From Planctomycetia bacterium (GTDB lineage: Bacteria; Planctomycetota; Phycisphaerae; Phycisphaerales; SM1A02), in assembly GCA_005799205.1 (NCBI GenBank), contig SYHM01000168.1, positions 1-27,465 of the forward strand: a DNA stretch of 27,465 bases. The letters run 5' to 3'. Of this stretch, positions 7,480-15,200 are shown piece after piece. Under the pieces are notes generated by a model. The model was not told where the DNA came from. It made no database searches and was given only the letters and a program-made list of their open reading frames with translations. The translations under genes were made by a program, and so were the position numbers. Position 1 is the first letter of the stretch, and the number at the start of each line of letters is the position of its first letter.

Positions 7480-9639
7480 CTAGCCGATATCACTCAGGCC
7501 GAGCGCCGCACCGTAGAGCGCGAGCACCTTCTTGCGCAGCAAGTGGTCGCGAGGATCGGTGAGATCACCAGTCGAACCGATCCACGCCTGCGCCTCTGCG
7601 TGCGCATCATGCAAGAGTTGCAAGTCACGCGAAAGATCTGCGACGCGAAGGGGAGGGAGCCCAGACTGCCGCGATCCAAAGAACTCACCAGGACCGCGCA
7701 GCGCGAGATCGAGTTCAGCGATTTCGAAGCCATCGGTCGAACTCGCAATCGCATCAAGACGTGCTCGCGCGATCTCCGTCGTCGCATCGCCGACGAGGAT
7801 GCACGTGCCCGCCTTTCCGCCGCGTCCGACGCGGCCGCGGAGTTGGTGCAACTGCGCGAGGCCGAACTGCTCAGCATGTTCGATGACCATCACGGTCGCG
7901 TTGGGGATATCGACACCCACCTCGACGACCACGGTTGCGACGAGAACATCGAGCGTGCCCGCCCGAAACGCCTTGATGACCTCGTCGCTCTCGCGAGCGG
8001 TCATCCGCCCATGGATCTGTCCAATGCGACATCCTCGAAGCGCACCCGCAGCGAGTGATGTCGCATGGGACGCGACATCCTTCAGCCCACGGGCACCCTC
8101 GTCGATCGCGGGAACGACCACAAAGGCTTGTTCGCCTTGTTCGACACGCGTGCGCAGCCAGGCGTAGACCTCGTGTGACTGAGACGTCTCGACCACCCGT
8201 GTTGTTGGGGCGGTCCGTCCAGGCAGTCGACCCCGCAGCGAGCTAATGTCAAGATCGCCAAAGAGTGAGAGCGCGAGTGTTCTGGGAATCGGAGTTGCCG
8301 TCATGACAAGGGTGTGCGGAACCTGCGCAGAGTGAGGACCTTTCGTCCGCAGGATGGCACGCTGTTCGACTCCGAAACGATGCTGCTCATCGATGACCGC
8401 GAGTGCGAGATTCTTGAAGCCGACATCCGGACCGAGCAGCGCGTGCGTGCCCACCGCGATATCGAACCCACCACTCGCAAGCCCCTGCAGCACCACCGAG
8501 CGATCTGCCACGCGCATTCCGCCGCGCAGTCCGCACACCCGCACGCGACTCGTGTCAAGCATCGTGCTGATGACCTCAAGGTGTTGCTCAGCGAGGATCT
8601 CGGTTGGAGCGAGCATCACAGCTTGTGCGCCGTGTGCAACCGCGTTCAACAGCGCGTACACCGCCACGGCAGTCTTGCCGCTCCCGACGTCGCCCTGCAA
8701 GAGTCGGTTCATCGGCGTTGCCTGTGCAAGATCGTTCGCGATTTCGTGACACACCCGCAGCTGATCACAAGTCAATGTGAATGGAATTCGTCCGAGAATT
8801 CGCGCTTCGATTGCACCACTCATGGGCAGTTGTGGTGCACGCATCGTGTGCCGAACCTGCCATCGGCGCATCTCCATCGCCAATTGCAACGCCAGCAACT
8901 CATCGAATGCAAGTCGTACTCGCCCGCGTTCAGCGTCGAGCACATCGTTGGGTGCGTGAATCATCTTGTAGGCATCGGCGAGCTTGACGAGTCCGCGCCG
9001 TACAAGCACCTCCTCTCGCACAAGATCGTGAACGCCAGCCAATGCTCCAGTGAGGACCCGCGCAATGACTCCTTCGATGCGCACGGTAGAAAGTTCTTCG
9101 CTCGCTGAGTAGATCGGCCGAAGTCTGCCCGCTCGCTGAGGGCAATCCTCGCCATCGAGAAGCGCAGTCCACTGCGGATTGGTCATTTCGAGATACCCAC
9201 CGCGCAGTTTTGCGCGCCCTTTGGCAATGCCGCGAACCCCAGGGTGGATTCGCCGAGCGAGCCATGGGGTATTGAACCAAACGAGTCGCACGGTGCCATT
9301 CTCATCAGCAAGCACCGCTTCGATGCGCGGACGGCGGCCAGGGATATGGCGAACCTTTTGAATCTCTCCCCGAACCGAGCGGGTGATCGGTTGATCCGTC
9401 GCCGCCGCCGCGTGCGTCACCTCGGTTGTACCCCCTTCAGCAGCCTCAACCTCATATCGAATTGGGATGTGCTTGAGCAGGTCACCGACCGAGTGCAGTC
9501 CAAGTCGAGCGAATTGCAGTTGGACAACTGGACCCACCGACTCAATCCCAATCAGCGGAGTTCGCACATCAATCGCGCGCTGAGCTGACGGTGGGGAGCG
9601 ATCATCTCCAGTCGCAGGACTCTCAGCGGGATCACTCAC
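7480..9639 (-). CDS. recG: ATP-dependent DNA helicase RecG
   Basis: RecG remodels stalled replication forks and Holliday junctions. The protein has an N-terminal wedge/OB domain (HSVGDLLKHIPIRYE, then the OB core around ENGTVRLVWF) and two helicase lobes. Walker A is GDVGSGKT (about residues 316-323), the DEAD-type box is DEQH (about 417-420), and MTATPIPRTL is motif III. Motifs V-VI read VEVGVDIPNA and HQLRGRVGRG. With the GTG at 9639 it has about 719 residues, slightly longer than the usual ~690. A second GTG at 9567 would begin just four residues before the conserved wedge. A longer frame to 9753 would run into xseA. Neither GTG has a clear Shine-Dalgarno, so the exact start is uncertain. 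The C-terminus LYGAALGLSDIG is close to the end of the family. The ABC operon follows nine bases later. Confidence 0.95.
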   Translation of the reverse strand: MSDPAESPATGDDRSPPSAQRAIDVRTPLIGIESVGPVVQLQFARLGLHSVGDLLKHIPIRYEVEAAEGGTTEVTHAAAATDQPITRSVRGEIQKVRHIPGRRPRIEAVLADENGTVRLVWFNTPWLARRIHPGVRGIAKGRAKLRGGYLEMTNPQWTALLDGEDCPQRAGRLRPIYSASEELSTVRIEGVIARVLTGALAGVHDLVREEVLVRRGLVKLADAYKMIHAPNDVLDAERGRVRLAFDELLALQLAMEMRRWQVRHTMRAPQLPMSGAIEARILGRIPFTLTCDQLRVCHEIANDLAQATPMNRLLQGDVGSGKTAVAVYALLNAVAHGAQAVMLAPTEILAEQHLEVISTMLDTSRVRVCGLRGGMRVADRSVVLQGLASGGFDIAVGTHALLGPDVGFKNLALAVIDEQHRFGVEQRAILRTKGPHSAQVPHTLVMTATPIPRTLALSLFGDLDISSLRGRLPGRTAPTTRVVETSQSHEVYAWLRTRVEQGEQAFVVVPAIDEGARGLKDVASHATSLAAGALRGCRIGQIHGRMTARESDEVIKAFRAGTLDVLVATVVVEVGVDIPNATVMVIEHAEQFGLAQLHQLRGRVGRGGKAGTCILVGDATTEIARARLDAIASSTDGFEIAELDLALRGPGEFFGSRQSGLPPLRVADLSRDLQLLHDAHAEAQAWIGSTGDLTDPRDHLLRKKVLALYGAALGLSDIG

Positions 9640-9644
9640 ACTCG

Positions 9645-9657
9645 TACGATAGTCGTA
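9645..9657. promoter_or_regulatory. Short inverted repeat / possible -10 between recG and xseA
   Basis: TACGA-TAG-TCGTA at 9645-9657 is a 5-base inverted repeat filling most of the 17 bases between the likely recG GTG (9639) and xseA ATG (9657). On the plus strand TACGAT (9645-9650) resembles a -10 box placed seven bases before the xseA ATG, which would give an almost leaderless message. No convincing -35 is visible, so this is tentative. Confidence 0.3.
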
Positions 9658-11084
9658 TGGCCCGCAAACCCTTCGATCCATCACGCGCTCTCGGCGGACT
9701 GTTTGACGCACACGCGGCGACAAGCGAATCTGCGGCTGGACCATCGAAGCCACTTGCGGTGCTTGCAGTCTCTGCGCTCTCGCACCTTATTCGTACGACA
9801 CTCGAAGGGACGATTGGGAAGGTCGCGGTTGCAGGAGAGATCTCAAACTTTCGAGAGGTGCAAGGTCATTGGTACTTCACACTCAAGGACCCGACCGCTC
9901 GGATCGACGCGATGATGTTTCGATCGGCGGCCCAGCGCGTCTCATGCAACCCAGTGGATGGAATGGCCGTCATCGCAATCGGTGAGATCACTCACTATCC
10001 GCCGCAGGGTCGAACCCAGATTCAGTGCAGTTCGATCGAACCTGCGGGAGCGGGGGGGCTCGACGCACAGTTCCGAGCGCTGTGCACTGAACTTCGTGCG
10101 CTTGGGTACTTCGATCCTGCGCGCAAAGTTGCTATCCCCTCTGCGCCGATGTGCATCGCACTTGTGACAAGTGCCAAGAGTGCGGCAGAGGCTGACTGCC
10201 TTGATGCGGCCGCGAGGACTTTTCCAGCCACCAGAGTCATCGCGGTTGATGTGCGGGTGCAAGGGGCAAGCGCCGCCGCATCGATCGCCGCAACGATCGA
10301 TGCAATCGATGCCGCGGCCCACATGCACGGCATCGAGGTGATTCTGCTCGTTCGCGGTGGAGGAAGCCTCGAAGATCTCTGGGCGTTCAATGAACGGATC
10401 GTCGCCGATGCGATTCTGCGCTGCAAGACCCCGCTCGTCACTGGAATCGGCCACGAGAGCGACACGACAATTGCCGACCTTGTCGCTGACCTGCGCGCAG
10501 CAACTCCCTCGCGTGCAGTGACTGAGGTCCTTCCCCGACGCGACATTCTGGTGGAACAACTTGACGCCCTCTCGCGCCGACTGCTGCGGGCGATGAGCGC
10601 TTCACTTCAGCAGTTTGACAGTGCGCTCGAAGTCGCCGTCCGTTCGCGGCAGCTCACCGATCCGCGCGCAGCCATTTCAGCGCGCGACGCACGAGTTTCG
10701 AAGTGCGCGCGCCGGCTCGTGCACGACCTCTCGACACGGGTGCACGAGGGCGACACTCGGCTGTCACGAACCGCAACCCGCCTTCAGCAGCACCATCCAG
10801 CAGCGCGCATCGCGACTGCGAATGCTCGTCTCGACGGCGCGCGCGCAACCCTGCAACGCGTGGAACGCAGCAACGTGCAGCGCGCGGCCGATCGGCTCGA
10901 CGCAGTGAGTCGAACACTCGAGGCGATTGGCCCCATGACCGTGCTCGAGCGTGGTTACTCCATCACACTTGATTCTGCTGGCCGGGCGCTGCGCGACGCC
11001 AACGCGGTCACCGAGGGTTCTCGACTAGAGACCCTGCTCGCGCATGGCACCCTTTCAAGCACCGTTGTCACGACCACGCACTAG
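9657..11084 (+). CDS. xseA: Exodeoxyribonuclease VII large subunit
   Basis: XseA is the catalytic subunit of exonuclease VII, which degrades single-stranded DNA to short oligonucleotides with XseB. The ~475-residue protein shows the N-terminal OB fold (LSHLIRTTLEG, GEISNFR, GHWYFTLKD), then the catalytic domain with LLVRGGGSLEDLWAFNE and GIGHESDTTIADLVADLRAATPS. A long helical region rich in Arg/Ala follows (about 290-430), where XseB binds. The C-terminal VLERGYSIT segment is typical. The usual SPTGAA motif is replaced by SAKSAA, a departure from the common form. I chose ATG at 9657; a GTG at 9591 would overlap recG and add 22 unlike residues. There is no Shine-Dalgarno before it, so the mRNA may be leaderless. 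xseB follows 12 bases later. Confidence 0.95.
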   Translation: MARKPFDPSRALGGLFDAHAATSESAAGPSKPLAVLAVSALSHLIRTTLEGTIGKVAVAGEISNFREVQGHWYFTLKDPTARIDAMMFRSAAQRVSCNPVDGMAVIAIGEITHYPPQGRTQIQCSSIEPAGAGGLDAQFRALCTELRALGYFDPARKVAIPSAPMCIALVTSAKSAAEADCLDAAARTFPATRVIAVDVRVQGASAAASIAATIDAIDAAAHMHGIEVILLVRGGGSLEDLWAFNERIVADAILRCKTPLVTGIGHESDTTIADLVADLRAATPSRAVTEVLPRRDILVEQLDALSRRLLRAMSASLQQFDSALEVAVRSRQLTDPRAAISARDARVSKCARRLVHDLSTRVHEGDTRLSRTATRLQQHHPAARIATANARLDGARATLQRVERSNVQRAADRLDAVSRTLEAIGPMTVLERGYSITLDSAGRALRDANAVTEGSRLETLLAHGTLSSTVVTTTH

Positions 11085-11096
11085 ACTCCATCGCCA

Positions 11097-11393
11097 ATGC
11101 GAGAACCACAGAAGCCAGCCACACCCACCGCATCGGCGTCCTTGGCATGCGTTGGCCCCGATGCTGCAACGATGGGGTACGAAGCTGCTCTGAGTGAACT
11201 TGAATCGATCATCGCTCAGATCGAAGGGGGCGATGTCGCCCTCGACGAGAGTTTGCGCCAGTACCGCCGCGGTGCGCTCCTCGTGAAGCGCTGCCGCGAA
11301 GTCCTCGATCAAGCTCGGGCAGAAGTGCAGCGAATCGCCGCTGCAGATCTCTCAGATCGCCCCGAACCAGCAAGCGCCCCTCAAGGGTCGTGA
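11097..11393 (+). CDS. xseB: Exodeoxyribonuclease VII small subunit
   Basis: This 98-residue small helical subunit assembles in several copies on the XseA stalk. The family core runs from MGYEAALSELESIIAQIEGG through DVALDESLRQYRRGALLVKRC to a charged coiled helix. The first ~25 residues before the core (Pro/Thr/Ala-rich) are extra relative to the usual family. An internal ATG at 11172 would remove them and leave a near-standard ~73-residue protein. The 11097 start lies 12 bases after the xseA stop, which fits an operon. Neither start has a clear ribosome binding site. Confidence 0.9.
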   Translation: MREPQKPATPTASASLACVGPDAATMGYEAALSELESIIAQIEGGDVALDESLRQYRRGALLVKRCREVLDQARAEVQRIAAADLSDRPEPASAPQGS

Positions 11394-11442
11394 GCGTGAT
11401 CACGCGACTCGCCAGTAAGACCTGACTTCGCTCGACAGCCCT

Positions 11443-12657
11443 ATGCACGACTTCTTCCTGCAGTGGATTCCGTCCCTCCTTGGACTCGGCTTCACGGCTG
11501 CCTTCGGCGCATGCGTCGGAAGTTTTATCAACGTGGTCGCGCTTCGCCTCCCGCAGGGGATGAGCGTTGTCTCTCCGCCGAGCCGCTGCACTGTGTGCGG
11601 ACGACGACTGACTTGGCATGAAAATCTTCCGATCATCGGCTGGATCGCTGCACGAGGGCGGTGTTGGAGTTGCGGCACCCACATTTCAGTGCGATACCTC
11701 GCAGTCGAGGTCGCCGTCGCCCTGCTCTTCGCGGGGTACTTTGCTGTTGCCTTCGTCGTTGACCCGCATGGATGGTGGGGGCGTGGGGGAGCTGGGTGGT
11801 TTCAGGGGCAGGGTTTCATGGAGACACTTCCTGCGTATGCCGCAGTTGCGACGCTCCTTGCGGCGCTCTTCGCTGCAACGCTCACTGATCTCACATCGTT
11901 TTCGATCCCGCTTTCGGTCACGCTCGTTCCAACACTGGTCGGCCTCATCGCATGGACCATTCAGGGCACGATCACAGAACCTGGTCGCTTTCATCCATGG
12001 CCGATTCCACTCGCGAACGCGACGCAGTTCTGGATCGCCGTGGGTGGCGGCACGGGCATTCTTTGCTCCCTCCTCATGCTGAGATTCGGGATCGTCACAC
12101 GCTCATTCGGCGACTATCACGAATATCTCAAGGACGGCGAGGTTCTCGCTGAGTACCCGCATGCTCGGCGCGAGATGAGACGAGAATTGGTCTTCCTCAC
12201 TCCGATCGTCGTCGGGATCGTCGCGGGGTTGGTCATTGGCCAGCAACAAACGAGCCCGCTCGCGCAGGTCTGGCAGTCGCTCGGCGCGGCGGGATTTGGA
12301 TATCTCGTCGGCGCAGGAATCATGTGGGGGGTCCGCGTGCTTGCATCTATCGCAAAGGGGGTTGAGGCAATGGGGATGGGTGATGTCCACCTCATGGGCG
12401 CTGCGGGTGCGGTGCTCGGGTGGATCGATCCAGTCATCGCCTTTTTCATCGCACCATTTTTTGGGTTGGCTTGGGTTGCGCTCGCGGGCGTCTGGGGAGC
12501 GATCAGTGCGGGGACCACGCGCCGTGAAATCCCATACGGGCCACACCTCGCTCTGGCGATTGTGGTCGTGGTGCTCGCACGGCCAGCGGTCATGGACGTA
12601 GGCAGATTGCTGTTTCCGGGAGTGATCTCCGGCGGGGGCCAGTCTTCGGCGCCATGA
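11443..12657 (+). CDS. Type 4 prepilin peptidase / N-methyltransferase (A24 aspartic protease), long form
   Basis: This inner-membrane enzyme cleaves the leader peptide of type IV pilin or pseudopilin precursors and methylates the new N-terminus. At 404 residues it is about 100 longer than the common form. The N-terminal domain starts with FGACVGSFINVVALRLP and carries paired CxxC zinc motifs (C49, C52, C74, C77). The two catalytic aspartates are visible: D149 in LTDLTSFSIP and D314 in GMGDVHLMG. The extra length lies between them and includes a charged loop (about 222-250, DYHEYLKDG to RREMRREL) and added transmembrane helices. It follows xseB by 49 bases and is probably in the same transcript. 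No pilin gene lies in the window, so it is an orphan relative to its substrates here. Confidence 0.92.
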   Translation: MHDFFLQWIPSLLGLGFTAAFGACVGSFINVVALRLPQGMSVVSPPSRCTVCGRRLTWHENLPIIGWIAARGRCWSCGTHISVRYLAVEVAVALLFAGYFAVAFVVDPHGWWGRGGAGWFQGQGFMETLPAYAAVATLLAALFAATLTDLTSFSIPLSVTLVPTLVGLIAWTIQGTITEPGRFHPWPIPLANATQFWIAVGGGTGILCSLLMLRFGIVTRSFGDYHEYLKDGEVLAEYPHARREMRRELVFLTPIVVGIVAGLVIGQQQTSPLAQVWQSLGAAGFGYLVGAGIMWGVRVLASIAKGVEAMGMGDVHLMGAAGAVLGWIDPVIAFFIAPFFGLAWVALAGVWGAISAGTTRREIPYGPHLALAIVVVVLARPAVMDVGRLLFPGVISGGGQSSAP

Positions 12658-12681
12658 GGCAATAAAACTGCCGAATGACGC

Positions 12682-12710
12682 TTTACACCAGCGGTGGGGG
12701 AGTGTCTAAT
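12682..12710 (+). promoter_or_regulatory. Sigma70-like promoter for the Pal-type lipoprotein gene
   Basis: TTTACA (12682-12687) and TCTAAT (12705-12710) are separated by exactly 17 bases. Transcription would begin near 12717, giving a leader of about 53 bases. It lies just after the prepilin peptidase stop, so the lipoprotein gene is probably an independent unit. Confidence 0.6.
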
Positions 12711-12721
12711 AATCGCACGCA

Positions 12722-12736
12722 TGCGGAGCGTCCGCA
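12722..12736 (+). promoter_or_regulatory. 5' leader hairpin
   Basis: TGCGGA-GCG-TCCGCA forms a perfect 6-base-pair stem with a three-base loop, starting about five bases after the predicted transcription start. Such 5'-end hairpins can protect an abundant mRNA from decay. That role here is inference. Confidence 0.4.
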
Positions 12737-12769
12737 GGCCTTCAGCACAACTCGGAGAAAGGAATCCCG

Positions 12770-13402
12770 ATGAAGAAGACATGGATTGTTTGTGGCGGTA
12801 TCGCTTTGTTCGCACTCGTCGCAGGGTGTGACAGTTCGGCGCAAAAACAAAACGGCACACTGCTGAGCGAGAACGAAACGCTGAAGCAGCAACTTGCTGA
12901 TCGCAATGCGGCGCTCGAACAAGCTGATCGTGAAAAGCAGGCAGCGATCGCGCGCGCAAATGCTGCGGAGTCGCAGCAGAGTGCAGCGGCGCCTGTCGGA
13001 GCTGATACCGGAGCCTTCGCAGGAATTGAAGGGGTCACCGCGAGTGCGCAGGGGAGCAACATTCACGTCTCGATCGAGGGTGATGTGCTCTTCGATTCTG
13101 GAAAAGACACCGTGCGTTCGAATGCGAAGAAGAGTCTCGACAAGATTGTGTCGATCCTGAAAGACAACTACGCGGGCAAGCGCATTGATGTCGCTGGTTT
13201 TACTGATGTCGACCCGATCAAGTACTCAGCGTTCAAGGACAATTACTACCTCGGGTTCGGTCGTGCTTATTCGGTTCGCGAGTATCTCATCAGCAAGGGG
13301 ATGGATGGCAAGACCATCTCACTCTCGAGCTTCGGTCCTGATGCTCCGCTCGACACGAAGGCGAAGAGCCGACGGGTTGAGATCGTCGTCGTGAGCGAGT
13401 AA
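12770..13402 (+). CDS. OmpA/Pal-type peptidoglycan-binding lipoprotein
   Basis: This 210-residue lipoprotein has the lipobox LVAGC with Cys20 as the lipid-modified residue. An Asn/Glu/Ala-rich coiled coil follows (about 30-70), then an OmpA-like domain (about 98-210). The OmpA hallmarks are DVLFDSGKDTV, a GFTD turn followed by a helix with GFGRAYSVREYL, and the terminal RRVEIVV. Such proteins tether the outer membrane to peptidoglycan. The usual Gly-His-Thr-Asp is Gly-Phe-Thr-Asp here, and the loop after it is longer. AGAAAGGA lies upstream of ATG 12770 as ribosome binding site. It has its own promoter and leader hairpin. It could be a Pal homologue, but tol genes are not adjacent, so a generic OmpA-family lipoprotein is the safer name. 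Confidence 0.9.
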   Translation: MKKTWIVCGGIALFALVAGCDSSAQKQNGTLLSENETLKQQLADRNAALEQADREKQAAIARANAAESQQSAAAPVGADTGAFAGIEGVTASAQGSNIHVSIEGDVLFDSGKDTVRSNAKKSLDKIVSILKDNYAGKRIDVAGFTDVDPIKYSAFKDNYYLGFGRAYSVREYLISKGMDGKTISLSSFGPDAPLDTKAKSRRVEIVVVSE

Positions 13403-13429
13403 GCAGTTCACTGAGTGCGTCCGACAGAT

Positions 13430-13452
13430 TGACGCATCAGAGTGATGCGTTA
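13430..13452. terminator. Bidirectional hairpin between convergent genes
   Basis: ACGCATCA (13432-13439), loop GAG, TGATGCGT (13443-13450) form a perfect 8-base-pair stem, extended by one wobble and one A-T pair. It sits between the Pal-type gene (stop 13402) and mlaD (stop codon 13450-13452), which converge. There is no strong T tract on either side, so termination efficiency is uncertain. Confidence 0.55.
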
Positions 13453-14364
13453 GAACTTGACACCAAGCCCTTCGGCGCGAATCTTCTGCATCAGCAGTTC
13501 GACCTCGCCAAGGGCTCGTTTCAGCCGCGCAGCTGAGTCCAGCAGTGCGTTGTAAAGATCAGGATTCTTCATCAGCTGACCGACGGTTCCCGTGCCGTCG
13601 GTCGCTGTTTTTGTAAGGGTTTCAATCTGCGCCAGTGTCGTCGAGATCTGGTCGAGAACAGGCTGCAACGAAATCGTGATTGTGTTTGCGTTCCCCTGAA
13701 TTCCACGCGCCGCCTCTGTGAGCGCCATCATGGTGGTCGCAGCCTGTTCGATGAGGTTCTGTGCCTTCCAGACGGCGCTCTTCGCATCGGCGCGTAGCTG
13801 TTCGTCGCCGAGCCACCGCTGTGCCTCACCAGCCAGTTTCTGCACATCCTGAGCGAGGCTTGTGACTGCGCGCGAGGCTGAATCGAATGACTCAAGTTTT
13901 TCACTGATCAGACGGGTGACTCGCTCTTCCATCGCTTCAAAAGTTGCCTCAACGACCGCGTTGCCATCACGCGCGAGCGTCGGACCTCCCGTTGTGTATC
14001 CCACTGGAATCGACAAATCGAGCCGCGCAGTTCCGCCAATCAAGCTGTTCGTCACCGTCGCACGCGTCCCCTCGGGTAGATCGATCGACCCGGCAATTCG
14101 CGCAGTCACCCTGACAGGGTGCGGATTCGTGAGCGGGTTCTCAAGAAGCACTGCGACGCTCTCGATCGTTCCAACCGGAACCCCAACAAGAGTGACAGGA
14201 CTTCCGTGACGAAGTCCTAGCGCTTGATTTGCACGGATTTCGACTAGGTAGGTGCTCTTCATTGAGTTGTTGAGGTCTCCGAAGAGCAACAACAGAAAGG
14301 CGAGTCCTGTGAGGGCAATGATTGCGACGATTCCCGTCGCGAAATTTCGTGTGGACTCTTTCAT
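13450..14364 (-). CDS. mlaD: MlaD/MCE-domain phospholipid transport protein
   Basis: This 304-residue periplasmic protein is anchored by one N-terminal helix (about residues 9-30). An MCE domain follows at about 38-120 with the typical ALGLRHGSPVTLVGVPVGTIESV. The remaining ~180 residues are a long helical region (about 145-300) that probably forms the needle or coiled-coil extension seen in larger MCE proteins. MCE proteins form hexameric rings that shuttle lipids between membranes. The start codon overlaps the mlaF stop as ATGA, so the two are coupled. The protein is longer than E. coli MlaD because of the C-terminal helix. Confidence 0.88.
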   Translation of the reverse strand: MKESTRNFATGIVAIIALTGLAFLLLLFGDLNNSMKSTYLVEIRANQALGLRHGSPVTLVGVPVGTIESVAVLLENPLTNPHPVRVTARIAGSIDLPEGTRATVTNSLIGGTARLDLSIPVGYTTGGPTLARDGNAVVEATFEAMEERVTRLISEKLESFDSASRAVTSLAQDVQKLAGEAQRWLGDEQLRADAKSAVWKAQNLIEQAATTMMALTEAARGIQGNANTITISLQPVLDQISTTLAQIETLTKTATDGTGTVGQLMKNPDLYNALLDSAARLKRALGEVELLMQKIRAEGLGVKF

Positions 14365-15170
14365 GGCGTTCTCGTTGTTCCTGTGCGGTGATCATCGCTG
14401 CTCTTGTGAATTTGCGCCAGTTCTTCCGCCGAGACTTCTCCCCTCAGAAAGCGCCCAACCAGCGGATTTGTTGTCTCCCGAAACTCAGCTGGAGTCCCCT
14501 CGAGCACGACTTTTCCTTCATGCAGCAACACCATGCGATCGGCAATTCGAAACGCACTCACCAGGTCGTGCGTCACGACGATGCTGGTGATACCGAGTGC
14601 ATCGGACAGTTTGAGAATGAGCTGATTGATGATCTCTGCGCGGATTGGGTCAAGCCCCGTGGTCGGCTCGTCATACAACACGATGCGTGGTTCAAGGACG
14701 ACCGCACGCGCGAGGGCGATTCGCTTGCGCTGCCCCCCCGAAAGTTCTGATGGCATTTGATCCGCGGTGTCGGCAAGTCCGACGAGCGCAAGCACATGCA
14801 TGACCTTGTCATCGATGAGTCGCTGCAGCTTCATGCCATGCTCGCGAAGGGGGAACGCGATGTTCTCGCGAACCGTCAGCGAATCAAAGAGCGCGCTCTG
14901 CTGAAAGAGGAAGCCAATCTGACGCCGCACAATGCCAAGCTCGCGCTCTGGCAGATTGTCGATGCGGGTGGATCCGCACCAGACCTCACCTCGGTCGGGG
15001 CGCAAGAGACCGACAAGGTGTTTGAGCAGAACACTCTTGCCGCAGCCCGACGGTCCCATCACCACAGTGATCTGCCCTTTGGGAAACTCGAGCGAGATTC
15101 CCCGCAGCACTGCATTGCGCACGAATCGCTTGTGCAGATTTACAACGCGCATGTCAAGGGGACCGCTCAT
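14361..15170 (-). CDS. mlaF: MlaF-type ABC ATPase (phospholipid transport)
   Basis: This 269-residue cytoplasmic ATPase has Walker A GPSGCGKS (about residues 39-46), Q-loop LFQQSALFDSLTVREN, signature LSGGQRKRIALARA, Walker B VLYDEPTTGLDP and H-loop VVTHD. The pattern FQQSALFDSL and the tail are typical of MlaF/Ttg2A. Together with the overlapping mlaD it forms part of an outer-membrane lipid-asymmetry transporter. The permease mlaE, usually adjacent, is not found here: the upstream neighbour is a divergent Nudix gene. ATG 15170 has an AGGATG-like element just upstream; an alternative ATG lies at 15152. Confidence 0.88.
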   Translation of the reverse strand: MSGPLDMRVVNLHKRFVRNAVLRGISLEFPKGQITVVMGPSGCGKSVLLKHLVGLLRPDRGEVWCGSTRIDNLPERELGIVRRQIGFLFQQSALFDSLTVRENIAFPLREHGMKLQRLIDDKVMHVLALVGLADTADQMPSELSGGQRKRIALARAVVLEPRIVLYDEPTTGLDPIRAEIINQLILKLSDALGITSIVVTHDLVSAFRIADRMVLLHEGKVVLEGTPAEFRETTNPLVGRFLRGEVSAEELAQIHKSSDDHRTGTTRTP

Positions 15171-15200
15171 GACGTCATCCTATGATCGGATGCGTTCATC

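Noticed and set aside
12658..12675. GGCA/TGCC inverted repeat after the prepilin peptidase gene
   Set aside because: The stem is only four base pairs with a seven-base loop and no T tract, so it is not a credible terminator.
15169..15178. ATGACGTCAT palindrome at the mlaF start
   Set aside because: A 10-base palindrome is expected several times by chance in 27 kb, and there is no second copy nearby to suggest an operator.
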